DNA of 64,000 bases from Nonlabens ulvanivorans (GCF_000755285.1 NZ_BBMK01000001.1:248001-312000), one strand, 5' to 3'. Positions 48,545 to 58,149 are shown, counted from the first letter of the stretch. Translations and numbers: made by a program. The notes: generated by a model from the sequence alone, not told the origin.

Positions 48545-49224
48545 TTAAAAATTACAATAACAAGGTTTTCTACCAAATGCATAAGTTAACGTTACTCCAG
48601 AGAAAACATACCAATCATTATTGTTAATATTTCCGAAGCTTACGTTTTCAAAATCCTCGTTATTACTACCGTCTAGATTATCTGTAAAGGTATATCTCAC
48701 GCCTGCCTCTAATCCTAGCACTAGCTTAGGCGCTATATTATACTTTACTCCTAAAATAAATGGAATTGCTAATCCTCTATCGGTATCATCCTCTACTAGT
48801 TGATTACTCGCTTGGTCTAATCTAAAGCCTTCATATTGAAAACCAGTAATTCCTGTGTAAATATAGGGCACCATTTGAGGTTTACCAGTGTAAAGTTCCC
48901 ATTCCCAAAAATTATATTCAATCCCTACACTTGCTTCAATAAGGTTATAATTATACTTGTAACCTCTTAGATCTCTAGAAACATCATCACTATCATTATC
49001 GTCACCTACCATATTTGAAAAAATTAGAGACGCTCTAAAGCTGTGACGATCACTACGGTTCCATTTAAAAACACCACCTACGGTAAGATCTACAGGATCT
49101 ATAAACTGCGTGCTACCTACATCACCTATGATATTACTACCACCTGCAAATAGGCCTACCTCATAGGTTTCGCTTTCGCGAAAGCGAAACAAAAAAGAAA
49201 ACTAACTAATAATAATAAACGCAT
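48545..49224 (-). CDS. DUF6089-type outer-membrane barrel protein, interrupted by one indel
   Basis: Reconstructed as about 226 residues from the ATG at 49224. The signal peptide (MRLLLLVSFLFCFAFAKAE) ends in palindrome-encoded AFAKA. The mature part is a small beta-barrel of the DUF6089 family (YEVGLFAGGSNIIGDVG; ends VTLYAFGRKPCYCNF-like after VFSGVTLTYAFG). The family is always found beside uppS and bamA in Flavobacteriia. A G is missing right at the palindrome (near 49170-49171; expected KAETYEVGL). Its role in outer-membrane assembly is unknown. Confidence 0.82.
49171..49186. repeat. 16-bp palindrome copy (signal peptide of DUF6089 protein)
   Basis: Perfect CGCTTTCGCGAAAGCG, encoding AFAKA at the end of the signal peptide; a single-base gap sits at its downstream edge. 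Confidence 0.9.
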
Positions 49225-49326
49225 GGAATTTTTAAAACGTGCAAATATAACAATTCTCATTACCTGACATGAGTAAACATGCATGATTGTGAGTAATGTA
49301 AAACTAGGTTTCTTTAAAATTATTGC

Positions 49327-50206
49327 CTAATTGCGTTTATCTTCTCCCCCCCAAAGTAATTTATGACGTATTGTTTTTATGAAACTCACGTGCTCCAACT
49401 CAATTAAATCAATAGTAAAATCTGCCTTCTTTAAAGTAATTTCAGTTTCATCTGGATATGATGCTATACGATTATCGAGTGACGCGAGAAATTCATTTTC
49501 TCTACCCATCACTTTTACAGTTATAATCGTGTCATCTGGTATCACTAATGGACGTGCGTTCAAATTATGTGGGGGCAATAGGTGTGATGACTAGCGCTTT
49601 TGTGTCTGGCGTGATTACTGGACCACCACAGCTCAAGCTATAACCAGTAGAACCGGTAGGTGTAGAAACGATTAATCCATCTGCCCAGTATGAAGTAAGC
49701 AGCTCTCCATTAAGATGCGTCTCAATCTGAATCATACTAGTAGTGTTCTGACGGCTTACGGTAACTTCATTGAGTGCGAAGTTATCTGGAGCTAAATGAT
49801 TTGCGGGATGTTGAGAAGTTGCGGTAATCAAACTACGCTTACTTAAGCGATATTTATTATCGAATAACAATTTAAAAGCAAGCTCCAACTCTTCTGATTG
49901 TAATGTCGCGAGAAACCCAAGTCGCCCAGTATTAATCCCCATAACAGGAATATTAAGCTTACCTATATATGATACAGCCCTTAAGATTGTTCCGTCGCCA
50001 CCTATACTAATCATTAAATCATAACTAATATCTAAAAATTCAAATACCCCAACAGCCTTTAAATCAATTTTATCATCTATAAGTTTCACATAATCCTGCT
50101 CGAGATAAACATCACAATCGCGCAATTGCAATTGCTCGAGAACATTTGTAACGGTAGAAACACTATCTTCTTGAAGATACTGACCGTAAATAGCTATTTT
50201 CTTCAT
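49327..50206 (-). CDS. nadK: NAD kinase, interrupted by one indel
   Basis: Reconstructed as about 292 residues. It phosphorylates NAD to NADP. The catalytic GGDG is in LMISIGGDGTILRA (about 72-75), with NEVTVSR and the Gly-rich TPTGSTGYSLSCGGP motif (about 183-197). An extra base in the G5 run at 49571-49575 breaks the frame (expected ITPIAPHNLNARPLVI). A C7 run at 49346-49352 adds a possible extra Gly near the C-terminus (LLWGGEDKRN; relatives often read LWG-x-DKRN). The start overlaps the upstream CBS gene stop by one base (TAATG). Confidence 0.92.
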
Positions 50207-50862
50207 TACATGTTAAGGTATTTATTAAGATAATCTGATCGTTCTTTAAGATTGTCGAGATAGGTATCTTCTTCAGCAGCACTGATCACCTCATAACTAT
50301 ACCTTCTAAATGTTTGTAGCACCTGATTAACATTTTCTGCACTTACCTTAACGGTTATCTGAGTTAGATGATCATTATAACCGCTAATGAAACAACCATA
50401 CAATTTAGAATCATTAGACTCGATTATTTGAGTGATCTCACTAAAACTATAATCTGTTGTACCTTTTTCTAATACGATAACAGCTCCAGATTCATATAAA
50501 AAAGGAGAGTCATTAAATAACTGTAAAATATCTTTAAGTTCATAATAGCCCAGATACCTATTATCATCATCTAACACTGGCATCACGTTACAATCATGCT
50601 GCGCAAATGCCTCTAACACATCTAACCAATGTGTATCTGTCTTAACATAAAAAGTGTCTAGAGCATATTTTACATCTTTTATTATACATCCAGACTCAAA
50701 ACAATGTGCATCGTTCTCAGAAACACACCCTATATAAGTCTCGTTCTCCATCACAGGAAGATGAGAATAGGTCAATTGCGAGAATATATTTTGAGACACA
50801 GTTACCTCATCTGTAACCTGAAGCGGCTTTACATCGTTAATAATGTATTCTTGAATGTTCAT
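50206..50862 (-). CDS. CBS-domain protein
   Basis: A 218-residue protein with two CBS motifs (about 10-65 and 72-120; for example LDVLEAFAQHDCNVMPVLDDDNRYLGYY) and an ACT-like C-terminal region (about 140-200; KLYGCFISGYNDHLTQITVKV). CBS pairs sense adenine nucleotides. It is the first gene of the nadK-bamA cluster, diverging from pdxJ across 86 bp, and may tie NAD kinase or envelope synthesis to energy state. That link is inferred from position. Confidence 0.85.
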   Translation of the reverse strand: MNIQEYIINDVKPLQVTDEVTVSQNIFSQLTYSHLPVMENETYIGCVSENDAHCFESGCIIKDVKYALDTFYVKTDTHWLDVLEAFAQHDCNVMPVLDDDNRYLGYYELKDILQLFNDSPFLYESGAVIVLEKGTTDYSFSEITQIIESNDSKLYGCFISGYNDHLTQITVKVSAENVNQVLQTFRRYSYEVISAAEEDTYLDNLKERSDYLNKYLNM

Positions 50863-50948
50863 TTAACAAGCTTTTTTTGCAAATTAATCATTTCTGTGAT
50901 TACTCGTTGCGGTGAATCCTTTGTATTTTTGAAACTCAATAAATTATT

Positions 50949-51665
50949 ATGACCGCACTTAGTGTAAATGTTAATAAAATAGCCACCTTGCGCAACGCTC
51001 GTGGAGGAAATGTTCCTGATTTACTAAAATGTTCACTAGACATAGAGCGTTTTGGATCACAGGGAATCACTATACATCCCAGACCAGATGAGAGGCATAT
51101 TAGATATCAAGATGCTCGTGATCTTAAAAAGGTAATTCAGACAGAATTAAACATTGAAGGAAATCCCAATGAAAAATTCATCGCACTAGTTGACGAGGTT
51201 CAACCAGCACAGGTTACATTAGTACCAGATGCAGTAGACGCCATAACATCAAACGCTGGATGGGATACCATAAAAAATGAAGCTTATCTAACTAAAATTG
51301 TAAAGCATTTTAAAGATCAAGGAATAAGAACCAGCATATTTGTGGACCCATCAATAGAAATGATAGAAGGCGCCGCAAAGACTGGTGTGGATCGCATAGA
51401 ACTTTATACGGAAGCTTATGCACAACAATATCCTATCAATAAGGAATCAGCAGTTGCTCCTTATATTGAAGCTGCTCAAAAAGCGCTTGATTTAGGTTTA
51501 GGAATAAACGCAGGTCATGACCTATCACTAGAAAACATGAGATATTTTAAAGACAACGTACCTGGACTACTAGAGGTTTCTATAGGCCACGCTCTTATAT
51601 CAGAAAGCCTCTACATGGGTCTTGAAAATGTTGTGAATATGTATAAATCCAGATTAACCGACTAA
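50949..51665 (+). CDS. pdxJ: Pyridoxine 5'-phosphate synthase
   Basis: This 238-residue barrel enzyme condenses 1-deoxyxylulose 5-phosphate with 3-amino-2-oxopropyl phosphate in the vitamin B6 pathway. The signature [17 protein letters not shown] (about 40-56), the catalytic Glu/His residues in TLVPDAVD and [11 protein letters not shown], and the end [19 protein letters not shown] are all present. It uses the product of dxs, also in this window. The next gene starts immediately after its stop. Confidence 0.95.
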   Translation: MTALSVNVNKIATLRNARGGNVPDLLKCSLDIERFGSQGITIHPRPDERHIRYQDARDLKKVIQTELNIEGNPNEKFIALVDEVQPAQVTLVPDAVDAITSNAGWDTIKNEAYLTKIVKHFKDQGIRTSIFVDPSIEMIEGAAKTGVDRIELYTEAYAQQYPINKESAVAPYIEAAQKALDLGLGINAGHDLSLENMRYFKDNVPGLLEVSIGHALISESLYMGLENVVNMYKSRLTD

Positions 51666-52430
51666 ATGCTGCATTCAATCATTTTAGGAGAAGGAAAACC
51701 ACTTATTATTCTACATGGTTTTTTAGGCATGGCAGACAATTGGAAAACTCTTGGTAAAGAATGGAGTGAAAACGGTTATCAAGTACACTTAATAGACCAA
51801 CGCAATCATGGACGTAGCTTACACAGTGTAGATTTTAATTATACACTTTTAGCAACAGACATCCATGACTATTGCATGGAGCACAAACTGGAAAACATCT
51901 ATCTACTAGGTCACTCTATGGGTGGAAAAGTTGCTATGAAAGTGGCTGCAGACTTTCCTCAGCTTATTAGTAAACTAGTTATCGCAGACATCGCTCCTAA
52001 AACCTACGCACCTCATCACAGCGATATTATTAACGGATTAAAGTCGATCAACTTTAATGAGATAAAAAATCGTAAAGATGCAGATGAGCAACTCTCTAAA
52101 CGTATTCCAGATTTTGGAACAAGACAATTCTTATTAAAAAGTTTATATAGAATAGATAAAAATAGATATGGATGGCGCTTTAATCTAGAAGTGTTAGGAG
52201 ATAGTCAAGAGATGATTGGTTTTCAAGAACCCATTCAGACACAAATAAATATCCCTACACTATTCGTTAGAGGTGCAAATTCGGGATACATTAACGATAA
52301 CGATTTCGTGATTATAGAACACGCTTTCGCGAAAGCGGACTTAAAAACAATACCCGATGCAGGACACTGGTTACACGCAGAACAACCTGAAATCTTCTAT
52401 AATACAGTCACAAATTTTCTTACAGATTAA
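51666..52430 (+). CDS. Alpha/beta hydrolase (YbfF-like esterase)
   Basis: A 254-residue hydrolase. The oxyanion segment ILHGFLGMADNWKTL (about 16-30) and the nucleophile elbow GHSMGGKVAM (Ser about 90) are clear. The acid is probably the Asp near PTLFVRGANSGYINDND, and the His lies in IPDAGHWLHAEQPE. It abuts the pdxJ stop with no gap. The substrate is unknown, with small acyl esters likely. A palindrome copy encodes AFAKA near residue 220. Confidence 0.88.
   Translation: MLHSIILGEGKPLIILHGFLGMADNWKTLGKEWSENGYQVHLIDQRNHGRSLHSVDFNYTLLATDIHDYCMEHKLENIYLLGHSMGGKVAMKVAADFPQLISKLVIADIAPKTYAPHHSDIINGLKSINFNEIKNRKDADEQLSKRIPDFGTRQFLLKSLYRIDKNRYGWRFNLEVLGDSQEMIGFQEPIQTQINIPTLFVRGANSGYINDNDFVIIEHAFAKADLKTIPDAGHWLHAEQPEIFYNTVTNFLTD
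52322..52337. repeat. 16-bp palindrome copy (in alpha/beta hydrolase)
   Basis: Perfect CGCTTTCGCGAAAGCG, encoding Ala-Phe-Ala-Lys-Ala just before the catalytic-His segment. Confidence 0.92.
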
Positions 52431-52462
52431 ATACTATGCAAGCATAATAATAACGAAAACGC

Positions 52463-52491
52463 TTGCGTAAGAAGTTAAAATATTAAATTTG
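52463..52491 (+). promoter_or_regulatory. Predicted promoter of the FadL-type gene
   Basis: TTG at 52463-52465 and TAAATTTG at 52484-52491, 18 bp apart, match the flavobacterial -33/-7 pattern. A C7 run (52503-52509) lies in the leader, 25 bp before the ATG. Confidence 0.6.
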
Positions 52492-52533
52492 ACTTAACAA
52501 AACCCCCCCAATTTTTTTAATAACAAACTGATT

Positions 52534-53793
52534 ATGAATAAATTAAAAGCTTTAGCAGTGCTTCTTTTGATTTCTACAATGGCCTATGCTGGTGGATATC
52601 GAGTAAGTACACAGAGTAATAGACAGTTAGCCATGGGACACACTGGTGTAGCCGTAGTTAATAGTGCTGACATTCTCTTTTTTAACCCAGCAGGACTGGT
52701 ACATCTAGAAAATAAAATTAATTTTAGTGCTGGTGGATTTGGCGTTTTTTCAAGCGTTTCTTTTCAAAACTCAGAATTTGGAACTTCTTCAGAAACTGAC
52801 AGCCCTACAGGTACTCCTGTTTATGCCTATGGAACTTATAAAATCAATGAAAAGCTTGCTGTAGGTTTAGGTATTTACACTCCTTTTGGTAGTAACGTAA
52901 CATGGCCTACAGATTGGTCAGGTTCTCATTTAGTAAATGAAATTGAATTAAGCGCTATATTTATTCAACCTACTATTTCTTATCAACTTTTTGACAGCGT
53001 AAGTATAGGTGGTGGACCGATTCTAGCGATAGGTGGAGTTACCTTTAACAGAAACGCTGGTCAATCACTTACTGACGAGCAAGGTAATCGTTCAAATGTA
53101 GGCATTGATGATTCAGGTGTTACTGCATGGGGGGGTTGGACTGCTGGTTTAATGTTTACGCCTAATGATCATTTCACTTTTGGTTTCAACTACCGTTCTT
53201 TAATTAATATTGAAAGTACAGAAGGTACAGCGACATTCTCTAATTTCCCGAACTCTGCATTAACGCCTGCTAACGGTGAAACAGGATTTACGGCGACACT
53301 TCCTTTACCGGCAGAAATCACAGTAGGTCTTAGTCACACGTTTTTTGATGAAAAACTATTACTTGCCTTTGATTACAACCGTGCACTATGGAGTGAGTAC
53401 GAAAGTTTAGATCTAGTTTTTGAAAATGGATCTACTTCTATCAACCCTAGAAACTATAAAGATTCTTCTTCATGGAGATTAGGAGCACAATATATTGCTA
53501 CTGATAATCTTACAGTAAGAGCTGGATGGTACTATGATGAATCTCCTGTACAATCTGGATATTTTGCACCAGAGACTCCACGTAACGACTCAGTAGGATA
53601 TACTTTTGGTCTTTCTTATCAGGTAAATTCTAAACTTGCTATCGATGCTTCATTCCTTTACTTAAGATTCAAAGAAGTAAATGAATCCTATGACTTCTTT
53701 ACAGATCCGGGCGCTTCAGCACCTTCTTCTTTTGGTGGAACTTATAAATCACAAGCGCTTATTCCTGGTATAGGAGTAACATATAGCATGTAA
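52534..53793 (+). CDS. FadL/OmpP1-family outer-membrane transporter
   Basis: A 419-residue protein with a signal peptide (ALAVLLLISTMAYAGG). The FadL N-terminal hatch includes STQSNRQLAMGHTGVA and LFFNPAGLVHLE, followed by a 14-strand-type barrel with SNVTWPTDWSG. FadL proteins move hydrophobic compounds such as fatty acids across the outer membrane. It lies 7 bp before an SGNH lipoprotein, a frequent pairing in Bacteroidota. A G7 run at 53129-53135 encodes an extra Gly in AWGGWTAG. Confidence 0.9.
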   Translation: MNKLKALAVLLLISTMAYAGGYRVSTQSNRQLAMGHTGVAVVNSADILFFNPAGLVHLENKINFSAGGFGVFSSVSFQNSEFGTSSETDSPTGTPVYAYGTYKINEKLAVGLGIYTPFGSNVTWPTDWSGSHLVNEIELSAIFIQPTISYQLFDSVSIGGGPILAIGGVTFNRNAGQSLTDEQGNRSNVGIDDSGVTAWGGWTAGLMFTPNDHFTFGFNYRSLINIESTEGTATFSNFPNSALTPANGETGFTATLPLPAEITVGLSHTFFDEKLLLAFDYNRALWSEYESLDLVFENGSTSINPRNYKDSSSWRLGAQYIATDNLTVRAGWYYDESPVQSGYFAPETPRNDSVGYTFGLSYQVNSKLAIDASFLYLRFKEVNESYDFFTDPGASAPSSFGGTYKSQALIPGIGVTYSM

Positions 53794-53800
53794 AAAAACA

Positions 53801-55399
53801 ATGATGATGAAAAAATTTAATTTAAAATATATAGGCCTTTTTATCGCAGCAGCTGCGGTAGTAAGTTGTGAGGTAGAGTTTGATAATCCTATCGATGAAG
53901 CTGGAGTGTATACTTCAGGTGAAGCAGATTTTTCAAATTACGTATCTGTAGGTAATTCGTTAACATCTGGTTATGCAGATGGCGCACTTTATCTAGACGC
54001 TCAATTAAAATCTTTTCCAGCAATCATGGCTGGTCAGATGGAACTTGCTGGTGGTGGCGAATTTATCCAACCGTTAGTAAATGACAACGCTGGTGGTTTA
54101 CTTGCTGGCGGTGTTCAAATATTGCCTAATCGTTTTGTACTAGCTGTTGGTGCTAATGGAAGTCCTGCACCAGCCGTTTATACTGGTGAATCACCAACCA
54201 CTGATATTACTAATACTTTTACTGGTAAACTCAATAACTATGGTGTGCCAGGCGCAAAAAGTTTTCATTTAGGTGCACCAGGATATGGAAATATTGCAGG
54301 TGTTGCTACAGGGCAGGCTAATCCATATTATGTACGTTTTGCATCTGGTGGAATGTCTACTGTAATAGGTGATGCTGCTACTGCAAACCCAAGCTTCTTT
54401 ACACTATGGATAGGTAATAATGATATCCTTTCTTTTGCTACCTCTGGTGGTGTAGGAGTTGATCAAACAGGAAACTTTGATCCAACTACGTATGGTGGTA
54501 ACGATATAACAGATCCAAATGTATTTGCAGGTGTCGTATCACAATATGTAACAGCATTAACTGCAAATGGTGCTAAAGGTGCACTGGTTAACATTCCAGA
54601 CGTAACTTCTATACCATTCTTTACTACTGTTCCTTTTGCACCATTAAGCCCAGCAAATCCGGATTTTGCCGCTCAAATCCCAGCATTAAATGCTCAATTT
54701 GGCGCATTAAATCAAGCTTTTGCATTTTTAGGTGTGCCAGAAAGATCAATTACTTTTTCTACTACAGCTGCAAGTGCGGTAGTAATTAAAGACGAATCTT
54801 TGACAGATATATCTGCACAACTTACACAGGTTTTAATTGGAGGCGGATTTCCTGCTCAACAAGCTGCACTTTTCGGTCAGCAATATGGACAAGCAAGACA
54901 AGCAACTGAAGATGACTTATTAGTATTCACTAGTCAGACTGTGATTGCGCAGCTTAACAGTACACGTTTCCAAGAGTTAGTAGGTCTAGGTCTAGATCAA
55001 GCAACTGCAGGTCAGTTATCCGTAAACGGTATTACATTCCCATTAGAAGACCAGTGGATTTTAACTCCTGAAGAACAAACTGCTATAAGCACAGCTCAAA
55101 CAGCATATAACTCTACACTTGAAGCTCTTGCAGCTGCAAATGATCTTGCTTTTGTAGATGCTAGAACAGCACTTTCACAAGTGGCTAATGGCGGTGTATC
55201 ATTTAATGGTGGTGTTTTAACATCTACTTATGCAAGTGGTGGCGCATTCTCTTTAGATGGTGTTCACCCGACACCTAGAGGATATGCTCTTACAGCAAAC
55301 TTTATTATAGATGCAATTAACGCTCAATATGGCGCTAACGTTCCTAAGGTTAATATAGGTGCCTACCGTTCTATTCAAACTAGTGACTCTGTAAACTAA
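53801..55399 (+). CDS. SGNH/GDSL-family lipoprotein
   Basis: A 532-residue protein. A lipoprotein signal (GLFIAAAAVVSCEVEF; Cys about 23) is followed by an SGNH hydrolase fold. The block I Ser is in YVSVGNSLTSGYADG (about 52), the block III Asn is in LWIGNNDILSF, and the block V Asp-His is in FSLDGVHPTPRGYALTANF. It probably hydrolyses esters at the cell surface, perhaps feeding the FadL porin encoded upstream. The start uses the first of three consecutive ATG codons. A terminator follows. Confidence 0.88.
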   Translation: MMMKKFNLKYIGLFIAAAAVVSCEVEFDNPIDEAGVYTSGEADFSNYVSVGNSLTSGYADGALYLDAQLKSFPAIMAGQMELAGGGEFIQPLVNDNAGGLLAGGVQILPNRFVLAVGANGSPAPAVYTGESPTTDITNTFTGKLNNYGVPGAKSFHLGAPGYGNIAGVATGQANPYYVRFASGGMSTVIGDAATANPSFFTLWIGNNDILSFATSGGVGVDQTGNFDPTTYGGNDITDPNVFAGVVSQYVTALTANGAKGALVNIPDVTSIPFFTTVPFAPLSPANPDFAAQIPALNAQFGALNQAFAFLGVPERSITFSTTAASAVVIKDESLTDISAQLTQVLIGGGFPAQQAALFGQQYGQARQATEDDLLVFTSQTVIAQLNSTRFQELVGLGLDQATAGQLSVNGITFPLEDQWILTPEEQTAISTAQTAYNSTLEALAAANDLAFVDARTALSQVANGGVSFNGGVLTSTYASGGAFSLDGVHPTPRGYALTANFIIDAINAQYGANVPKVNIGAYRSIQTSDSVN

Positions 55400-55420
55400 A
55401 CTTAGTTCATTACCTTATTA

Positions 55421-55460
55421 AAATCCGTCTCGGTTTTACTGAGACGGATTTTTTATTTTT
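55421..55460 (+). terminator. Rho-independent terminator
   Basis: AAATCCGTCTC, short loop, GAGACGGATTTTTTA: a strong stem with a T-run after the SGNH gene. Confidence 0.93.
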
Positions 55461-55479
55461 ACCACTTAAATCATACATT

Positions 55480-55827
55480 ATGAAATTTATAATCAAGCTT
55501 TTAATAACCGCTGTACTAGTTGTGTTACTTTCAAAATTACTACCTGGAGTAACCACAGATGGATATCTAAGTGCAGTCCTAGTAGCCATTTCACTTTCAC
55601 TACTTAACTTTATAGTAAGACCTATTTTAGTAATTCTCACATTACCAGTGACCATAATTACTTTGGGAATATTTCTTTTAGTCATCAATGCAATTATCAT
55701 TTTACTTGCAGATTGGTTAGTGAGCGGTTTTGAAGTAGATGGGCTTTTGTGGGCTTTTATTTTCTCTTTACTATTAGCTATCGGTCGCTCTATATTGTTT
55801 CAACTTCTAGAAAAGGACAAGGATTAA
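55480..55827 (+). CDS. Holin-like four-helix membrane protein
   Basis: A 115-residue protein with four hydrophobic segments (about 1-20, 28-48, 51-75 and 82-105). FIVRPILVILTLPVTIITLGIFLLVIN matches the family Phage_holin_4_2/YvlD-type membrane proteins. Despite the name, this is a common chromosomal protein with no phage genes nearby. The function is uncertain. Confidence 0.8.
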   Translation: MKFIIKLLITAVLVVLLSKLLPGVTTDGYLSAVLVAISLSLLNFIVRPILVILTLPVTIITLGIFLLVINAIIILLADWLVSGFEVDGLLWAFIFSLLLAIGRSILFQLLEKDKD

Positions 55828-55926
55828 CCAGCTTTAAGATTCCATACTACGACAGCATTTTGTACCCCAAAAACGTAAAATCAAGTTAAAACCGTGACTT
55901 TAAAATCGTTCATTGCTACAAACTAT

Positions 55927-55956
55927 TTGATTACACGCAAATAAAGAGTAATTTTG
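55927..55956 (+). promoter_or_regulatory. Predicted promoter of tig
   Basis: TTG at 55927-55929 and TAATTTTG at 55949-55956 with a 19-bp spacer match the flavobacterial consensus closely. The element lies 35 bp before the tig start at 55991. Confidence 0.65.
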
Positions 55957-55990
55957 CACCCCAATTTTAACAGCACTTAAAAGTCTTTAA

Positions 55991-57319
55991 ATGAATATCA
56001 AGCGCACTGACATAGACGCACTTAATGCGTTGCTTACATTAACTGTTGAGAAAGCAGACTATCAAGAAAAAGTAGATAAGTTACTTGCAGACTACCGCAA
56101 GACAGCAAACATTCCTGGTTTCAGAAAAGGACATGTACCTGCTAGCTTAATAAATAAAAAATATAGAACTCCTATTCTAGTTGAAGAGATCAATAAAATG
56201 ATCCAACAACAATTGAATGAGTACATTACTAAAGAAGAACTTGAGTTACTTGGTAATCCATTACCTAAAGCTCAAGAAGATATCAACTGGGATGCAGACG
56301 ACTTTACCTTTGAATTTGAACTAGGTCTAGCACCACAATTTGACGTAGAATTAAAAGGTAAAAATGCCATTACTCATTACGAGATTAAGACTGATGACGA
56401 CACATTAAACCGTCAGATAGACCGCATCCGTGAGCAATATGGTAAACTAATTGCTAAAGATACGGTTGCTGAAGGAGACCAGGTTACAGGAGTTTTCCGT
56501 AACGATGATGAAGAAATCAACAGCGATGCTACTTTTAAAACGGACAAAATCAAAGGTAAAACCAACCTTAAGAAATTTGTAGGCAGTAAAGTAGGTGATA
56601 CTTTAGAACTAAAAACTAAAGGCCTTTTTGAAGATGATCACGATTTGATGAACTTCTTAAAAGTAGAGCATGATAAAGCTCATGGTCTTGACATCAAAGT
56701 AACTTTTGAAATCACAGAGGTTAACGAGCGCGAGCTTGCTGAGATGAATCAAGAATTTTTTGATAAGTTATTCGGTCCTGGAGTCATTTCAAGTAAAGAA
56801 GAATTAATGGAACGTTTAAGAGAAGATGCTGGACGCCAGTTCTCTCAACAAACAGATCAAAAATTATTAACTGACGTAACTGAAGGCTTAATAGAAAACA
56901 CAAAATTTGATCTTCCAGCAGACTTTTTAAAAAGGTGGATAGCAAACTCTGGTGAAAACCCTATGACTGAAGAAGAAGCCGCTGCAGAGTATGAGCGTTC
57001 TGAAAAAGGTCTACGTTACCAGTTAATTGAATCTAAAATATTAAAGACTAATCCAGATCTTCAATTAAAATTTGAAGAACTAAAAGATTATTCTCGCACT
57101 CAAATCAAAGCACAAATGGCACAATATGGCCATACAGATGCTACTGATGAAGAGGTAGATGGAGTTGTTGCGCGCATCATGCAAAACCAAGAAGAGGTAA
57201 AAAGAATGAGCGAGCAATTACAAAACGAAAAAATGTTACAATTCTTTAAGGACAATTCAAAGCTCAAGAAAAAAGAGCTCACCTATGAAGAGTTCATTAA
57301 GGAAGCCTACGAGTCATAA
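55991..57319 (+). CDS. tig: Trigger factor chaperone
   Basis: This 442-residue ribosome-associated chaperone and prolyl isomerase has an N-terminal ribosome-binding domain with the signature region IPGFRKGHVPASLINKKY (about 37-54), a central FKBP-type segment (about 150-235, AEGDQVTGVFRND) that looks degenerate, and a long helical C-terminal domain. The length is typical. tig, clpP and clpX follow each other as in most bacteria, linking folding to proteolysis. A terminator separates it from clpP. Confidence 0.93.
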   Translation: MNIKRTDIDALNALLTLTVEKADYQEKVDKLLADYRKTANIPGFRKGHVPASLINKKYRTPILVEEINKMIQQQLNEYITKEELELLGNPLPKAQEDINWDADDFTFEFELGLAPQFDVELKGKNAITHYEIKTDDDTLNRQIDRIREQYGKLIAKDTVAEGDQVTGVFRNDDEEINSDATFKTDKIKGKTNLKKFVGSKVGDTLELKTKGLFEDDHDLMNFLKVEHDKAHGLDIKVTFEITEVNERELAEMNQEFFDKLFGPGVISSKEELMERLREDAGRQFSQQTDQKLLTDVTEGLIENTKFDLPADFLKRWIANSGENPMTEEEAAAEYERSEKGLRYQLIESKILKTNPDLQLKFEELKDYSRTQIKAQMAQYGHTDATDEEVDGVVARIMQNQEEVKRMSEQLQNEKMLQFFKDNSKLKKKELTYEEFIKEAYES

Positions 57320-57345
57320 ACTCGATGGAATAATTCTTATCTTTA

Positions 57346-57382
57346 GGGCGTTAACTTTATCAATAGGTTAACGCCTTTTTTA
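57346..57382 (+). terminator. Rho-independent terminator
   Basis: GGCGTTAAC, 11-base loop, GTTAACGCC and TTTTTT, 27 bp after tig. clpP-clpX would then need its own promoter or read-through. Confidence 0.88.
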
Positions 57383-57406
57383 CCTTATTAAAAGTAATAT
57401 TACCAC

Positions 57407-58081
57407 ATGGATATATCTAAAGAATTTGAAAAGTTTGCCGTAAAAGATCAAGGTGTCAACCCGATGTATTACGATAAAATCATGGGTAGCATGTACCCTA
57501 CTAATCTTACTCCTAATATTATTGAAGAGCGCCAGATGAACATCGCCATCTTTGATGTGTTTTCACGTTTAATGATGGATCGCATCATCTTTATGGGAAC
57601 TGGAGTAAACGATCAAGTAGCAAACATTATACAAGCACAGTTGCTTTTCTTAGAAAGCACAGATGCAAACAAGGACATACAAATCTACATTAACTCACCA
57701 GGTGGTAGCGTTTATGCAGGATTAGGTATTTATGACACGATGCAATTTATCAAACCAGATGTTGCTACAATTTGTACCGGTATGGCGGCTAGTATGGGAG
57801 CTGTTTTATTATGTGCAGGAGCAGATGGTAAGCGCAGTGCATTACCACACAGTCGTGTAATGATCCACCAGGTTTCTAGTGGTGCACAAGGACAAGCTAG
57901 CGATATAGAAATCACCGCACGTGAGGTTGTAAAATTAAGAGAAGAATTATATACTATCATTGCAAAGCATTCTAAGCAAACTTATGAAAAGGTCTATGCA
58001 GACTCTGATCGTGATTACTGGATGAAAGCTGCCGAGGCTAAAGAGTACGGTATGATTGATGAAGTACTAACTCGTGACTAG
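57407..58081 (+). CDS. clpP: ATP-dependent Clp protease proteolytic subunit
   Basis: This 224-residue serine peptidase forms the barrel partner of ClpX. The catalytic Ser is in GMAASMGAVLLCAGADGKR (about 128), the His in PHSRVMIHQ (about 153), and the Asp lies near the DSDRDYWM region. YINSPGGSVYAGLGIYDTMQ is the family strand. The N-terminal propeptide region is of normal length. clpX follows after 68 bp containing a palindrome copy. Confidence 0.95.
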   Translation: MDISKEFEKFAVKDQGVNPMYYDKIMGSMYPTNLTPNIIEERQMNIAIFDVFSRLMMDRIIFMGTGVNDQVANIIQAQLLFLESTDANKDIQIYINSPGGSVYAGLGIYDTMQFIKPDVATICTGMAASMGAVLLCAGADGKRSALPHSRVMIHQVSSGAQGQASDIEITAREVVKLREELYTIIAKHSKQTYEKVYADSDRDYWMKAAEAKEYGMIDEVLTRD

Positions 58082-58100
58082 TACATCTGTTATAATGTTT

Positions 58101-58116
58101 ACGTTTCGCGAAAGCG
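58101..58116. repeat. 16-bp palindrome variant (between clpP and clpX)
   Basis: Twelve contiguous bases TTTCGCGAAAGC are intact within ACGTTTCGCGAAAGCG. It lies in the 68-bp gap and could form a hairpin. Confidence 0.8.
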
Positions 58117-58149
58117 TATTCTAAAACATAGTACTACAAACTACAAATT

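Noticed and set aside
52452-52473. Degenerate palindrome copy at AACGCTTGCGTAAG
   Set aside because: The core TTTCGCGAAA is not preserved, so it was not counted.
55480-55827. Phage remnant suggested by a holin-like protein
   Set aside because: This family is a common chromosomal membrane protein and no phage structural, integrase or att sequences are nearby.
57327-57337. A fifth operator box, GGAATAATTCT, between tig and clpP
   Set aside because: A single near match without flanking boxes, overlapping no clear promoter element; chance is likely in AT-rich DNA.
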